From NCBI GenBank assembly GCA_018970845.1, contig JAGWVO010000126.1:1-9227 (forward strand): a stretch of 9,227 nt of DNA. The letters run 5' to 3'. The notes below the pieces were generated by a model, which was given only the letters and a program-made list of their open reading frames with translations, searched no databases and was not told the DNA's origin. The DNA comes from Planctomycetota bacterium (lineage in GTDB: Bacteria > Planctomycetota > Planctomycetia > Gemmatales > Gemmataceae). This document shows positions 1 through 6,276 of the stretch, in pieces (position 1 is the first letter of the stretch; the number at the start of each line of letters is the position of its first letter). Position numbers and translations under genes: made by a program.

Positions 1-275
1 CCGAAAACAGCAATTTTTCCAGCAGCACCCCTGCCCCTGATGCCTTTGCGCTTACCTCCAAAGTACGACTCATCATTTCCAACAGAACCTTCAAACGCTT
101 CTGACATCTTCTGTTCTTGGTATTCAGCGATCAACCTCCGAATCTTGGTGAAGAATAATACCGCCGTATTCCGGTGCACGCCAAATATCTCACCTGCCGC
201 ACGGGCAATTGATCCCGATACAAATAGCTTCAATAGCTCACCAGTCTGACGAAATGACAGTTTTGAATACTTCAG
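1..275 (-). CDS. IS1595-family transposase, N-terminal fragment (cut by window edge; start codon abnormal)
   Basis: DDE transposase of an IS1016-like element. The translated minus frame reads SKLSFRQTGELLKLFVSG near the start, then an HTH-like stretch GEIFGVHRNTAVLFFTKIRR. It ends with DESYFGGKRKGIRGRGAAGK, whose D-E-S-Y-F-G-G carries the first catalytic Asp and the highly conserved block of ISXO2-like transposases. About 91 codons are present; the rest of the catalytic domain is outside the window. Oddly, the frame has no ATG, GTG or TTG between the upstream in-frame stop (TAG, 293-291) and the conserved N-terminus. The codon where ATG is expected is CTG (275-273), followed by AAG-TAT-TCA. 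The gene may start at CTG, or the start may have decayed and left the copy silent. Identity is confident; whether it is functional is not known. Confidence 0.75.
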   Translation of the reverse strand, partial: MKYSKLSFRQTGELLKLFVSGSIARAAGEIFGVHRNTAVLFFTKIRRLIAEYQEQKMSEAFEGSVGNDESYFGGKRKGIRGRGAAGKIAVF

Positions 276-298
276 GCCTATTGGGATACCCTAGGATC

Positions 299-319
299 AG
301 AATCTCCTAGGACGGCCCC
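299..319 (-). repeat. probable terminal inverted repeat end of the IS1595-type element
   Basis: On the minus strand the element appears to begin with GGGGCCGTCCTAGG at 319, preceded by a run of T. Two copies of the palindrome CCTAGG (plus-strand 306-311 and 290-295) sit just inside the edge. They could be transposase-binding or regulatory sequence. The matching inverted repeat lies outside the window, so this is based on family resemblance and position only. Confidence 0.5.
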
Positions 320-345
320 AAAAGAAATTGTAGAGATGATTGATT

Positions 346-1362
346 TCAGCAATCCCTTGCCAACGCCTTTTCCGCGGAACCAAGGAGGGCTTGTCGGTAG
401 GGTGAGGGAGGAAGGAACGAAATGGCCCGCTTGGCTTGGGAAACATGGTCTCGGGCCTTATCGCGGGCAAAGGTGATTGAACCTGATTTCTCGAGCTGAC
501 GCCGAAGGCCCGCACGGTCACCGCCCGAACCCAGGATTCGAACCAGTTCCTCACGATCGGTTCCCTTGGAATTTGTCAGCGCATGGATCAACGGCAGCGT
601 CGCCTTGCCTTGGTCGAGGTCGGTTCCAAGGGACTTCCCCGCCCGGCCTTCCTGCCCCTCCAAGTCGATCAGGTCATCGGCGATCTGGAACGCCATCCCC
701 AGGTTGCGTCCGTAGGAATCGAACCAGAGGCACTCAGCCTCGGTGCGGCCGCAGATCATCGCCGCCAGACGCGCCGAGGCGGCAATCATCTCCGCCGTCT
801 TTCCTTCGATCATGTCCTGGTAAGCCGCTTCGGAAATGTTCCAGTTGCCGGCCTCGAGGCTTTGGTGGATCTCTCCCTGGCAGACCTTGCGGGCCGTCAT
901 CGCGACTTCACGGTTCAGGCGGGCATCGCCGACGGAGGCCGTCAGCTCAAAGGCATGGCTGAACAGGTAGTCGCCCAGAAGCACGGCGGCCTGATGGCCC
1001 CAGCGAGAGTGGATGGCCGGCACATGGCGGCGGGTGTCGGCATTGTCGAGGATATCGTCATGCACAAGCGACGCGGTATGCATGAGTTCAATCGCTGCGG
1101 CCAAGTCAATGTGGGCCGATTTCACGGGCCCTGAAGTCCGCGCCACCAGCAGCGCCAATAATGGTCGGAAACGCTTTCCCCGATATTGCGAGACATGGTC
1201 GATGATGCCGCGAAGTCGCTCGGGCCTGCTTGACAGGACTCCATCAATGCGCGATTCGACGCCATCCATTTCCGCCGCGACCAAGTCGCGCGCATTGGAT
1301 TCCAAGCTCGGCAAATAGGTAGCGTTCGCCACGGTCAGCGAGGTCTCGAATGCGGTGGACAT
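346..1362 (-). CDS. trans-polyprenyl diphosphate synthase (IspB/heptaprenyl- or octaprenyl-type)
   Basis: A 338-residue all-alpha isoprenyl diphosphate synthase that extends an allylic diphosphate with isopentenyl diphosphate to give a long prenyl chain for quinones or other lipids. Diagnostic motifs are KRFRP (63-67), the first Asp-rich motif DDILD (102-106), GDYLFS (130-135), GKTAE (187-191) and the second Asp-rich motif DDLID (229-233), followed by GKATLPLI. Length is normal for the family (about 320-340). Chain length cannot be read with certainty from sequence alone. The frame is open back to 1461, but that part overlaps moaC and is not family-like. The ATG at 1362, giving MSTAFETS, is preferred although no strong ribosome binding site precedes it. 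It is the last gene of the minus-strand run, 28 nt after moaC, and could supply the prenyl donor for the UbiA protein encoded upstream. The IS end lies 26 bp past its stop. Confidence 0.93.
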   Translation of the reverse strand: MSTAFETSLTVANATYLPSLESNARDLVAAEMDGVESRIDGVLSSRPERLRGIIDHVSQYRGKRFRPLLALLVARTSGPVKSAHIDLAAAIELMHTASLVHDDILDNADTRRHVPAIHSRWGHQAAVLLGDYLFSHAFELTASVGDARLNREVAMTARKVCQGEIHQSLEAGNWNISEAAYQDMIEGKTAEMIAASARLAAMICGRTEAECLWFDSYGRNLGMAFQIADDLIDLEGQEGRAGKSLGTDLDQGKATLPLIHALTNSKGTDREELVRILGSGGDRAGLRRQLEKSGSITFARDKARDHVSQAKRAISFLPPSPYRQALLGSAEKALARDC

Positions 1363-1390
1363 GGGGCACCGGGGAAAATGGATAAGCTTT

Positions 1391-1861
1391 TCAGCCCTGA
1401 TCCTCGCGCAAAAAGACGCCCGAGCGTCCACCGCGCTTTTCCTCCAACCGGATTTCCCCAATCACCATAACCTTGTCCACGGCCTTGGTCATGTCGTAAA
1501 CGGTGAGGGCCGACACGCTCACCGCCACCAGCGCTTCCATCTCCACGCCCGTTCGCGCCGTGGCCCGGGCCGTGGCCTCAATCAGGAGTGTGTCCGGTGG
1601 CAACGGCGAGAACCGCACATCCACGCCGTCCAGAGGCAGCGAATGGCACAGGGGAACCAAATCCTGCGTCCGCTTCGCCGCCATGATCCCCGCCAACCGG
1701 GCCACCTCGAGCACATCCCCTTTGGCCAAACCCTTGTCAATTATCAGCTGCAAGGTCTCAGGCCGCATCACCACTTTGCCGCTGGCCCTAGCCATGCGGC
1801 TTGTCACGGGCTTTGCACCCACATCAACCATGCGGCTGCCATCGGCGCCAAAATGGGACAG
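1391..1861 (-). CDS. moaC: cyclic pyranopterin monophosphate synthase MoaC (probable CTG start; ATG alternative at 1831)
   Basis: Molybdenum-cofactor biosynthesis: converts the MoaA product, 3',8-cyclo-7,8-dihydro-GTP, to cyclic pyranopterin monophosphate. Family landmarks, numbered from the CTG start, are MVDVGAK (11-17), KGDV with the likely catalytic Lys48, PLCHSLPL (70-77) with His73, GVEMEAL (105-111), and YDMTK (122-126) with the Asp123/Lys126 pair that matches the catalytic Asp and Lys of E. coli MoaC. The C-terminal GGRSG is also typical. The residues before MVDV (LSHFGADGSR) match the conserved L-T/S-H-F start of MoaC, so translation should begin before the ATG at 1831. The only suitable codon is CTG at 1861-1859, with GAAGG (1869-1873) seven nt upstream. 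This gives 156 residues, the usual size; the ATG gives 146. The gene starts 16 nt after the rhodanese stop. No other Moa gene is in the window. Confidence 0.9.
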   Translation of the reverse strand: MSHFGADGSRMVDVGAKPVTSRMARASGKVVMRPETLQLIIDKGLAKGDVLEVARLAGIMAAKRTQDLVPLCHSLPLDGVDVRFSPLPPDTLLIEATARATARTGVEMEALVAVSVSALTVYDMTKAVDKVMVIGEIRLEEKRGGRSGVFLREDQG

Positions 1862-1877
1862 GGGCGAACCTTCGGCT

Positions 1878-2207
1878 TCAGTACCGGGGGATGGCAGGAT
1901 CCACCTCCACGCTGTAGGCCTCAATGCCTCCGGAAAGCGACATGACTCCCTCAAAGCCTTGCGCCTCAAGGAAGCACGCCGCGTGCCAACTCCTGACGCC
2001 ATGGTGGCAGTAAACCACGAGGGTCTGGCCCGGCGCGAGGTCGATCTCCTGTGCCCGCCTGGGCAGTTCATCCAAGGGAATGAGTTGGTCTCCCGGAATC
2101 GCCGCGAACTCATGTTCCTGGGGTTGCCTGACATCCAGCAGGTAAACCCTCAGGGGATCGGCGGAAAGCCTGGACTTCAGATCCAACGGCCGGATGGGAG
2201 ATGGCAT
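1878..2207 (-). CDS. single-domain rhodanese-like sulfurtransferase
   Basis: A 109-residue protein made of one rhodanese domain, which carries sulfur as a cysteine persulfide. The LLDVRQPQEHEF block (23-34) is the usual DVR-x-x-x-E-x substrate-site start. The active-site loop is CHHGVRS (67-73) with catalytic Cys67, and LSGGIEAY (91-98) and the final DPAIPRY are typical of the domain. This CHHGVRS...SGGI...D-P-x-x-P-R-Y pattern is the one seen in rhodanese domains fused to MoeB/ThiF-type adenylyltransferases, which act in sulfur-carrier activation. Together with moaC starting 16 nt downstream, this suggests a sulfur relay for molybdopterin or another thio-cofactor. There is no signal peptide, so it should be cytoplasmic. 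The ATG at 2207 is the natural start; the ribosome binding site is weak. The partner and physiological acceptor are unknown. Confidence 0.9.
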   Translation of the reverse strand: MPSPIRPLDLKSRLSADPLRVYLLDVRQPQEHEFAAIPGDQLIPLDELPRRAQEIDLAPGQTLVVYCHHGVRSWHAACFLEAQGFEGVMSLSGGIEAYSVEVDPAIPRY

Positions 2208-2240
2208 GCGTTGCTCACGGCTCTGGTAGTGTTGCGTTTA

Positions 2241-2246
2241 ATTATA
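2241..2246 (-). promoter_or_regulatory. possible -10 box for rhodanese-moaC-polyprenyl synthase
   Basis: The minus strand reads TATAAT in the 40-bp gap between the peptidase stop (2248) and the rhodanese start (2207). This would give a leader of about 27 nt. No good -35 hexamer is visible 16-18 bp upstream, where the sequence is the 3' end of the peptidase gene. A perfect -10 hexamer in such GC-rich DNA is notable but may be chance, so this is a candidate internal promoter only. Confidence 0.3.
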
Positions 2247-2247
2247 G

Positions 2248-3609
2248 CTAGCGGCCGCCACTGGACTTGAGGGTTCTCATCGCCTCGCGCCATGTCTTCT
2301 CGGCCTCGGGAAGCGGCGATCCCGCCAACGCCTCGAAGAAAGCCACCGCATCGGCGCCTTTGGCCCGGGACTCCAACGCCTTGTCAAGGACAGGACCGGC
2401 CAGGGCCTGCCGGTCAAACAGGAGCCAGTAGGCCAGCCCCCAGGCCACCAAGTAGGCCCGCTCGGAATCTCCCCGGCCCTCGATGCGATGCACCAGGAAA
2501 GACTTGGCGTCCGCCCTCAGGACTTCAGGCAATGGTGGAAAATCATCCGATTGCATGAGGCTGCGAAGCTTGGCCAGGCGAACGGGGTCGGGCCTTTCGG
2601 CCCTTAGTTCCCCGGCCTCCACTAGCGATCCCTCGAACACCTGCGCCAACCCCTCGTCGAGCCACCTTGGCAGGCCGCCGCCAGCGACGGGAAAGACCTC
2701 GCTGGCCAGATACGCATGGCAGGCTTCGTGGTTGAGCCTTTCGAGGAGGAGCCTTCGGGAGTTCCTCACCAGGGTCTCGTTGCCTTCCACCACGGTCCTG
2801 AGTTTGGCTCGCGCCTGCTGGAATACCGCCAAAAGGTCGGCCGGGGGGCGGTTTGAATACGCGGCCTTGAGTTCCTTCTCGCCTTTCTGGATCCGGGCGA
2901 ACTCACCCGCATGGTGTTCCCTGAGAGCGTCGATCCGCCTGTCCATCTCGTCGAGGTCGCTGGCGCAAACGACCGTGTTGGTCGCGGGATCGTAAAAGGC
3001 GGGGTTGGCAAGGCCTCCGGCGCCCCTGCCCTTGGCCAGCACGGCGTATTCGGCGGGCGAGCGCGCGAGAAGAATGGTCACCGGCCTGGCTCCGGAAACC
3101 CGCGGCGGCAGGAGTTGGGCGTAGGCCGCGAACACCTGCTCAAGCTGCAGGGCCACCAACTGCGCCAGCTCGGCTCCCGCGGTGGTCAACAGCCTGAAGC
3201 GGGATCCCCCGTAGACCCTGGCCATGGTCGCGCCGGAGGGATCTCCAGGCCATGGGGCGGTGGACAGGCCCGGCAGGTCCTCGGCGGGAGCCCCCTTCTC
3301 AAGCCGTCTCAAATGGGCGAATAGCAGGCGCCGGTCGTTCTCGAGCCTCTCGAGCTTGCGCGTGAGTTCCGCCCGGTCGGAATCGTCGATCAGGTCGAGC
3401 TTAGACACCTCCGAGGGTTTGAATGTCAGCGCGAACACCAGCGTCGGGGAACCCGGCTTGCGCACCACCTGCTTGAACTCGATGGCATCGGCGCCCTGCC
3501 TCACCACCAGGCCGGAAAGGGGTTCCTTTCCCGGCCTGTGGACCGTGTCGAATTTCCAGCCGTCGGCCTGCCCGGCCAAGGCGACGAGCAGGGCCGAGAC
3601 AAGGCTCAT
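2248..3609 (-). CDS. exported DUF1570-like protein with HExxH (gluzincin-type) metallopeptidase motif
   Basis: A 453-residue protein. It begins with a very short N-terminal hydrophobic segment (residues 2-12, SLVSALLVALA) followed by GQADG, which looks like a brief signal peptide. Residues 17-70 look like a small beta-rich domain and 76-105 a charged helical, possibly coiled-coil segment. The main domain (about 130-445) has the zinc-site motif HEACH (294-298) followed by LPRWLDEGLAQVFE (313-326). In this pattern two His residues plus Glu319 would bind zinc and Glu295 act as base, as in peptidase-MA/DUF1570 proteins. Two helical stretches (220-290) lie before the active site. The open frame extends to 3876, but that part overlaps the upstream gene. 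The ATG at 3609 forms an ATGA overlap with the upstream stop and has GGTGG seven nt before it. Substrate unknown; the family call is by motif, not by a search. Confidence 0.75.
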   Translation of the reverse strand: MSLVSALLVALAGQADGWKFDTVHRPGKEPLSGLVVRQGADAIEFKQVVRKPGSPTLVFALTFKPSEVSKLDLIDDSDRAELTRKLERLENDRRLLFAHLRRLEKGAPAEDLPGLSTAPWPGDPSGATMARVYGGSRFRLLTTAGAELAQLVALQLEQVFAAYAQLLPPRVSGARPVTILLARSPAEYAVLAKGRGAGGLANPAFYDPATNTVVCASDLDEMDRRIDALREHHAGEFARIQKGEKELKAAYSNRPPADLLAVFQQARAKLRTVVEGNETLVRNSRRLLLERLNHEACHAYLASEVFPVAGGGLPRWLDEGLAQVFEGSLVEAGELRAERPDPVRLAKLRSLMQSDDFPPLPEVLRADAKSFLVHRIEGRGDSERAYLVAWGLAYWLLFDRQALAGPVLDKALESRAKGADAVAFFEALAGSPLPEAEKTWREAMRTLKSSGGR

Positions 3610-4505
3610 GGCGCGTCCACCGTGACGACCGAACCGTGGTTGGCGGCGCTCGTGTTGGCCGCCTCGAGGAAGCCCATGAGTTCCACGGTTTCGGCCGGAT
3701 CCACCGGCGGCTTCCTCTCGCGGAAAAACACGACCATCCGCTTGAGGAGTTCGCGGTAGATCACATCGGTGGACACCGCGCCGGCGCGAGCCGCCTTGGC
3801 TCCCCAGGCGCTGAATCCGAAACCGGAGGCGCCCTTGCGGATGGCGCGCACCGTGCCTATCCGCCCGTCGGCCCATTCACCGGTCACGGCGGTGGCTCCC
3901 GGCTGGCTGACGGCGGTCACTCGCTTGCACCCGGGGCCGAGCAGGGCGTAAAGCATTTCAGCGGCATGAATCCCGTAATGGAACAGGCCGGGGTTCCGCT
4001 TGTTGTCGCCCGAAAGGGAGCCGGGCCCCCATGCGGCCGCGCCTTCCAGCGGCCCGAGTTCCGCGCGAGCGGCCAGCACCTCGGGCGCGTACCGGAGGCT
4101 CGAACTGGAAAACAGCGGTGCCTTGTGCCGGGCCGCCAAGGCGACGATGGCGCGCGCCTGGGCCGCGGAGCACGCGAACGGCTTGTCAATGAACACGGGC
4201 AAGCCGGCTTCGAGGAACGGCCTGGCCCTTTCAAGGTGCACCGTGCCATCGAGCGAGGCGACGATCACGCCGTCCACCTTCCCCAGGAGGTCGGCGGGCT
4301 TGTCCACCAGCGGAATTCCGAGCTTTTTCGCCTCGGCGGTGTACCCGGCAAGGCGATCGGGCGCGAGCGCCGACTCACCCGGACAGCCCGCCACCACCAT
4401 GGCGCCGTCCACCCATTGGCTCTCCGCCACCCCGGCATGGTTGAGGCGGGAGGCGAAGGCCACCACATGGGAAGTGTCGAAATCAAGGATTCCGAGGCGG
4501 ATCAT
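3606..4505 (-). CDS. Gfo/Idh/MocA-family oxidoreductase-like protein
   Basis: A 299-residue protein of the family that contains glucose-fructose oxidoreductase, inositol dehydrogenase (IolG) and many sugar dehydrogenases. The N-terminal half is the nucleotide-binding fold. It starts RLGILDFDTSHVVAF (3-17), has DGVIVAS (78-84) as the fourth strand, then VFIDKPFACS (104-113) with the conserved family E/D-K-P motif at 107-109. The C-terminal half has HYGIHAAEML (176-185), in the place of the catalytic H-x-x-x-H region. The glycine-rich loop expected near residue 5 is replaced by LDFDTSH, so cofactor use is not certain. At 299 residues it is shorter than most members. ATG at 4505 is preceded by a strong GGGAGG eight nt away. 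It lies 22 nt after the UbiA gene and shares ATGA with the peptidase gene. The substrate is unknown; an inositol-type cyclitol is a guess from context. Confidence 0.85.
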   Translation of the reverse strand: MIRLGILDFDTSHVVAFASRLNHAGVAESQWVDGAMVVAGCPGESALAPDRLAGYTAEAKKLGIPLVDKPADLLGKVDGVIVASLDGTVHLERARPFLEAGLPVFIDKPFACSAAQARAIVALAARHKAPLFSSSSLRYAPEVLAARAELGPLEGAAAWGPGSLSGDNKRNPGLFHYGIHAAEMLYALLGPGCKRVTAVSQPGATAVTGEWADGRIGTVRAIRKGASGFGFSAWGAKAARAGAVSTDVIYRELLKRMVVFFRERKPPVDPAETVELMGFLEAANTSAANHGSVVTVDAP

Positions 4506-4513
4506 GGAACTGG

Positions 4514-4519
4514 CCTCCC
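4514..4519 (-). promoter_or_regulatory. strong ribosome binding site of the Gfo/Idh/MocA gene
   Basis: The minus strand reads GGGAGG eight nt before the ATG at 4505. It is the clearest Shine-Dalgarno sequence in the operon and supports this start. It also suggests independent initiation here, in contrast to the overlap-coupled genes on either side. Confidence 0.7.
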
Positions 4520-4527
4520 GCGTTCCG

Positions 4528-5409
4528 TCAGGTCAGCCTGGCGGCCATCAACCGCCGCAACCCGACCATGACTGGCATCAGTATCAGGATGCCCCATCCG
4601 GCCGGTCCCGCCAAGCCCGCGGCCCAGGCCGCGTCGAACGGAATGTATCCAAGCAGCAGCCGTCCCACCGCAGGGCGCACCGAGGCCGGCTCGGGATTCC
4701 GCAGCGCGCGGGAGACGCGCTGTCCCAGGAACGCGAACAGCCCGACGATTGCCGCCACCGCAACCCAATTTCCCTCCACGGCAAGCGTCCCGCCCGTCAG
4801 GCCAAGCGAAACAGCCACCACCGCTGCGGAAGCTGCGAGTTGCCAGCGGTGGCTCCGGCCGCCGTCATTCCTCGCGAACCAGGTGAGCCCCGCAATGTAA
4901 AGGAAACTGGCGGCGGAAGGCAGCCATGCCGCGGACAAACCCGGCTCGCCCGCCACGCTGGCCCCCAGGAGCACATTGAGCCCGCGGCAGGCCCCCATCA
5001 CGATGGGCCCCAGGATGGTGCGCTTGGCCCAGGCGTTGTAAAGCCAAACCGCGGCGGCGAGGCCCATGGCCACGCGCCCGGGGGTCGGATCATTACCCCC
5101 CAGGAAGCGCCCCGAAAGCGTTGCGAAAACCAGGCCAAGTCCCAAAAGGGCGTGGCCGGCCACGCCCGCGGCGCGCCGGCTGACTTCCCCCCGGGGGAGA
5201 GGCCTCTCGGGACGCTGGAGGCAATCCTCCGCGACATCGAAGTAGTCGTTGAGCACCATCCCGGCGGCGTAAAGCGCCACGGAGGCCAGCGCCAGGCAAG
5301 CCACGGAGAGATGGCCGGCCGGCCAGCCGGCGGCGAGGGCCCCCAGCGCTATGTCGGCCAAGGGAGATGGCAAATTTGGCAATCGGACCAGCCGCGCCCA
5401 CGCGATCAC
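4528..5409 (-). CDS. UbiA-superfamily prenyltransferase (EboC-like), integral membrane
   Basis: A 293-residue polytopic membrane protein of the family that moves a prenyl chain from a diphosphate donor to an acceptor. The first Asp-rich motif is NDYFDVAED (54-62, pattern NDxxDxxxD), followed by RPERPLPRG (67-74 and on), typical of the family. YNAWAKR (124-130) with the following LGPIVMGACRGLNVLLG matches the conserved helix-4 region. The usual second Asp-rich motif appears replaced by TWFARNDGG (176-184), as I recall for EboC-like proteins. About eight hydrophobic segments are visible. The frame is open to 5520, but the earlier part is Arg-rich, overlaps the TIM-barrel gene and is not membrane-like. 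The GTG at 5409 gives MIAWARLVRLPNLP and forms a GTGA overlap with that gene's stop, so coupling is likely. Acceptor unknown; a polyprenyl synthase lies further down the same strand. Confidence 0.85.
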   Translation of the reverse strand: MIAWARLVRLPNLPSPLADIALGALAAGWPAGHLSVACLALASVALYAAGMVLNDYFDVAEDCLQRPERPLPRGEVSRRAAGVAGHALLGLGLVFATLSGRFLGGNDPTPGRVAMGLAAAVWLYNAWAKRTILGPIVMGACRGLNVLLGASVAGEPGLSAAWLPSAASFLYIAGLTWFARNDGGRSHRWQLAASAAVVAVSLGLTGGTLAVEGNWVAVAAIVGLFAFLGQRVSRALRNPEPASVRPAVGRLLLGYIPFDAAWAAGLAGPAGWGILILMPVMVGLRRLMAARLT

Positions 5410-6269
5410 GCCGCGCCCCCGGAAAGCACGCGCGAGACGACCGGCAGGATATGCTCCCTGGCCCGGCGCGCGGCGTCGTCGGGATTGTCGATGCAGGGAT
5501 AAAGCTCGATCGTGATCCATCCGCCGTAGCCGGCCCGATGAAGCGCCGCCAAGACCGCCGCGAAGTCGATCGCCCCGGTGCCGGGCACCATGTGATGGTG
5601 CACGCGCGTGGCGGCGATGTCCTCGAGATGGACATGGCCGATGTGGGGGGCCAGCATCGGCACCACGCGCGCGGGATCCTCGCCCACGCAGTAGCTGTGG
5701 CCGATGTCGAAGTTCAGGCCCAGCCAGGGGGAATCGAAGCGGCCCATGAACTCGAGCGCCTGCTCGGAAGTCTCGATCAAAAGGCCGGGCTCAGGTTCCA
5801 CCAGCAGCCTCACCCGCTCGCGCTCGGCGTGCCCGAGAACGGGCTTGATCTCCTCGACGAACAGGTCGAGGGCCCTGGCCCATGATTCCCCGGCGCCGAC
5901 CGGTCCACCCGGCTCGGTGGTGATGCAGGGCGCGCCAAGTTCACGGGCCAGGCTCAGGGCCTTGCGGGTGTGGTTGACGCGAATCAGGCGGTAATTCCGA
6001 TCCGGTTCGATCCAGCTCGGATGCCAGTATTTTTGCCGGGGGTCGTCCACCGCGTGCATCATGAACGCGTTGATGTTCGAGATGGCCAGGCCGCGCCGGT
6101 CGAGCGAATCCCGCAGCGCCGCCTTCTGGGCCGGCAACAGGTAGGCAGGCCAGGCGTGCGGCACATCCGCCATCAACTCGACGCCCTTGTAGCCAATCGA
6201 CGCGAGCCTGCCCACCGCCTCGTCGAACGGGAAGTTCAGGAACGCGTTGGTGCTGAAGGCGAGTTCCAT
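5406..6269 (-). CDS. sugar phosphate isomerase/epimerase, xylose-isomerase-like TIM barrel
   Basis: A 287-residue TIM barrel of the AP-endonuclease-2/xylose-isomerase-like superfamily, which includes IolE (inosose dehydratase), IolI (inosose isomerase) and hydroxypyruvate isomerase. The likely divalent-metal ligands sit at strand ends: Glu158 in LLVEPEPG, Asp188 in NFDIGH, His214 in HVHLED (212-217) and Glu255 in ITIELYP. A VHHHMVPGTGAID segment (223-235) is the usual loop with G-x-G-x-I-D before the last helix. GYKGVELM (26-33) is the typical first-strand pattern. The start at 6269 (MELAFSTNAF) is chosen because it lies seven nt after the upstream stop and begins right at the barrel; a longer form from 6305 would overlap the MIPS gene. 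It overlaps the UbiA start by four nt. The reaction cannot be assigned from sequence; context favours a cyclitol or sugar-phosphate substrate. Confidence 0.9.
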   Translation of the reverse strand: MELAFSTNAFLNFPFDEAVGRLASIGYKGVELMADVPHAWPAYLLPAQKAALRDSLDRRGLAISNINAFMMHAVDDPRQKYWHPSWIEPDRNYRLIRVNHTRKALSLARELGAPCITTEPGGPVGAGESWARALDLFVEEIKPVLGHAERERVRLLVEPEPGLLIETSEQALEFMGRFDSPWLGLNFDIGHSYCVGEDPARVVPMLAPHIGHVHLEDIAATRVHHHMVPGTGAIDFAAVLAALHRAGYGGWITIELYPCIDNPDDAARRAREHILPVVSRVLSGGAA

Positions 6270-6276
6270 GGCGGGC

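Larger units (their letters stand above)
1..319 (-). mobile_element. IS1595-family (IS1016-like) insertion sequence, one end only
   Basis: This is the transposase-start end of an insertion sequence; the rest lies beyond the left edge. The minus-strand reading frame encodes the N-terminal part of an IS1595-family transposase. Read on the minus strand, the outer edge begins GGGGCCGTCC at position 319, which fits the GGGG-type terminal inverted repeats of this family. The DNA is visibly more AT-rich than the neighbouring chromosome, as expected for an acquired element. The element ends 26 bp beyond the stop codon of the polyprenyl diphosphate synthase gene, so it appears not to have broken that gene. 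A target duplication (usually 8 bp in the family) would lie at about 320-327, but it cannot be confirmed without the other end. The family call is firm; the exact outer boundary is inferred. Confidence 0.7.

Noticed and set aside
40..249. A 69-codon plus-strand frame at the left edge
   Set aside because: The opposite strand encodes a clear IS1595 transposase over the same bases.
583..1134. Plus-strand open frame opposite the polyprenyl synthase
   Set aside because: The minus strand carries clear catalytic motifs over the same bases; the plus frame is a shadow.
3610..3876. N-terminal extension of the HExxH protein
   Set aside because: It overlaps the oxidoreductase coding sequence in another frame and is Arg/Gly-rich. 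The ATGA start at 3609 has a leader peptide and fits the operon.
4000..5502. A 500-codon open frame on the plus strand opposite the UbiA and oxidoreductase genes
   Set aside because: It is rich in Arg, Pro, His and Gly with no recognisable domain, and it lies antisense to well-supported genes. Long antisense frames are common in GC-rich DNA.
5410..5520. N-terminal extension of the UbiA protein
   Set aside because: It is Arg-rich, overlaps the TIM-barrel gene and lacks membrane character. The GTG at 5409 fits the family start.
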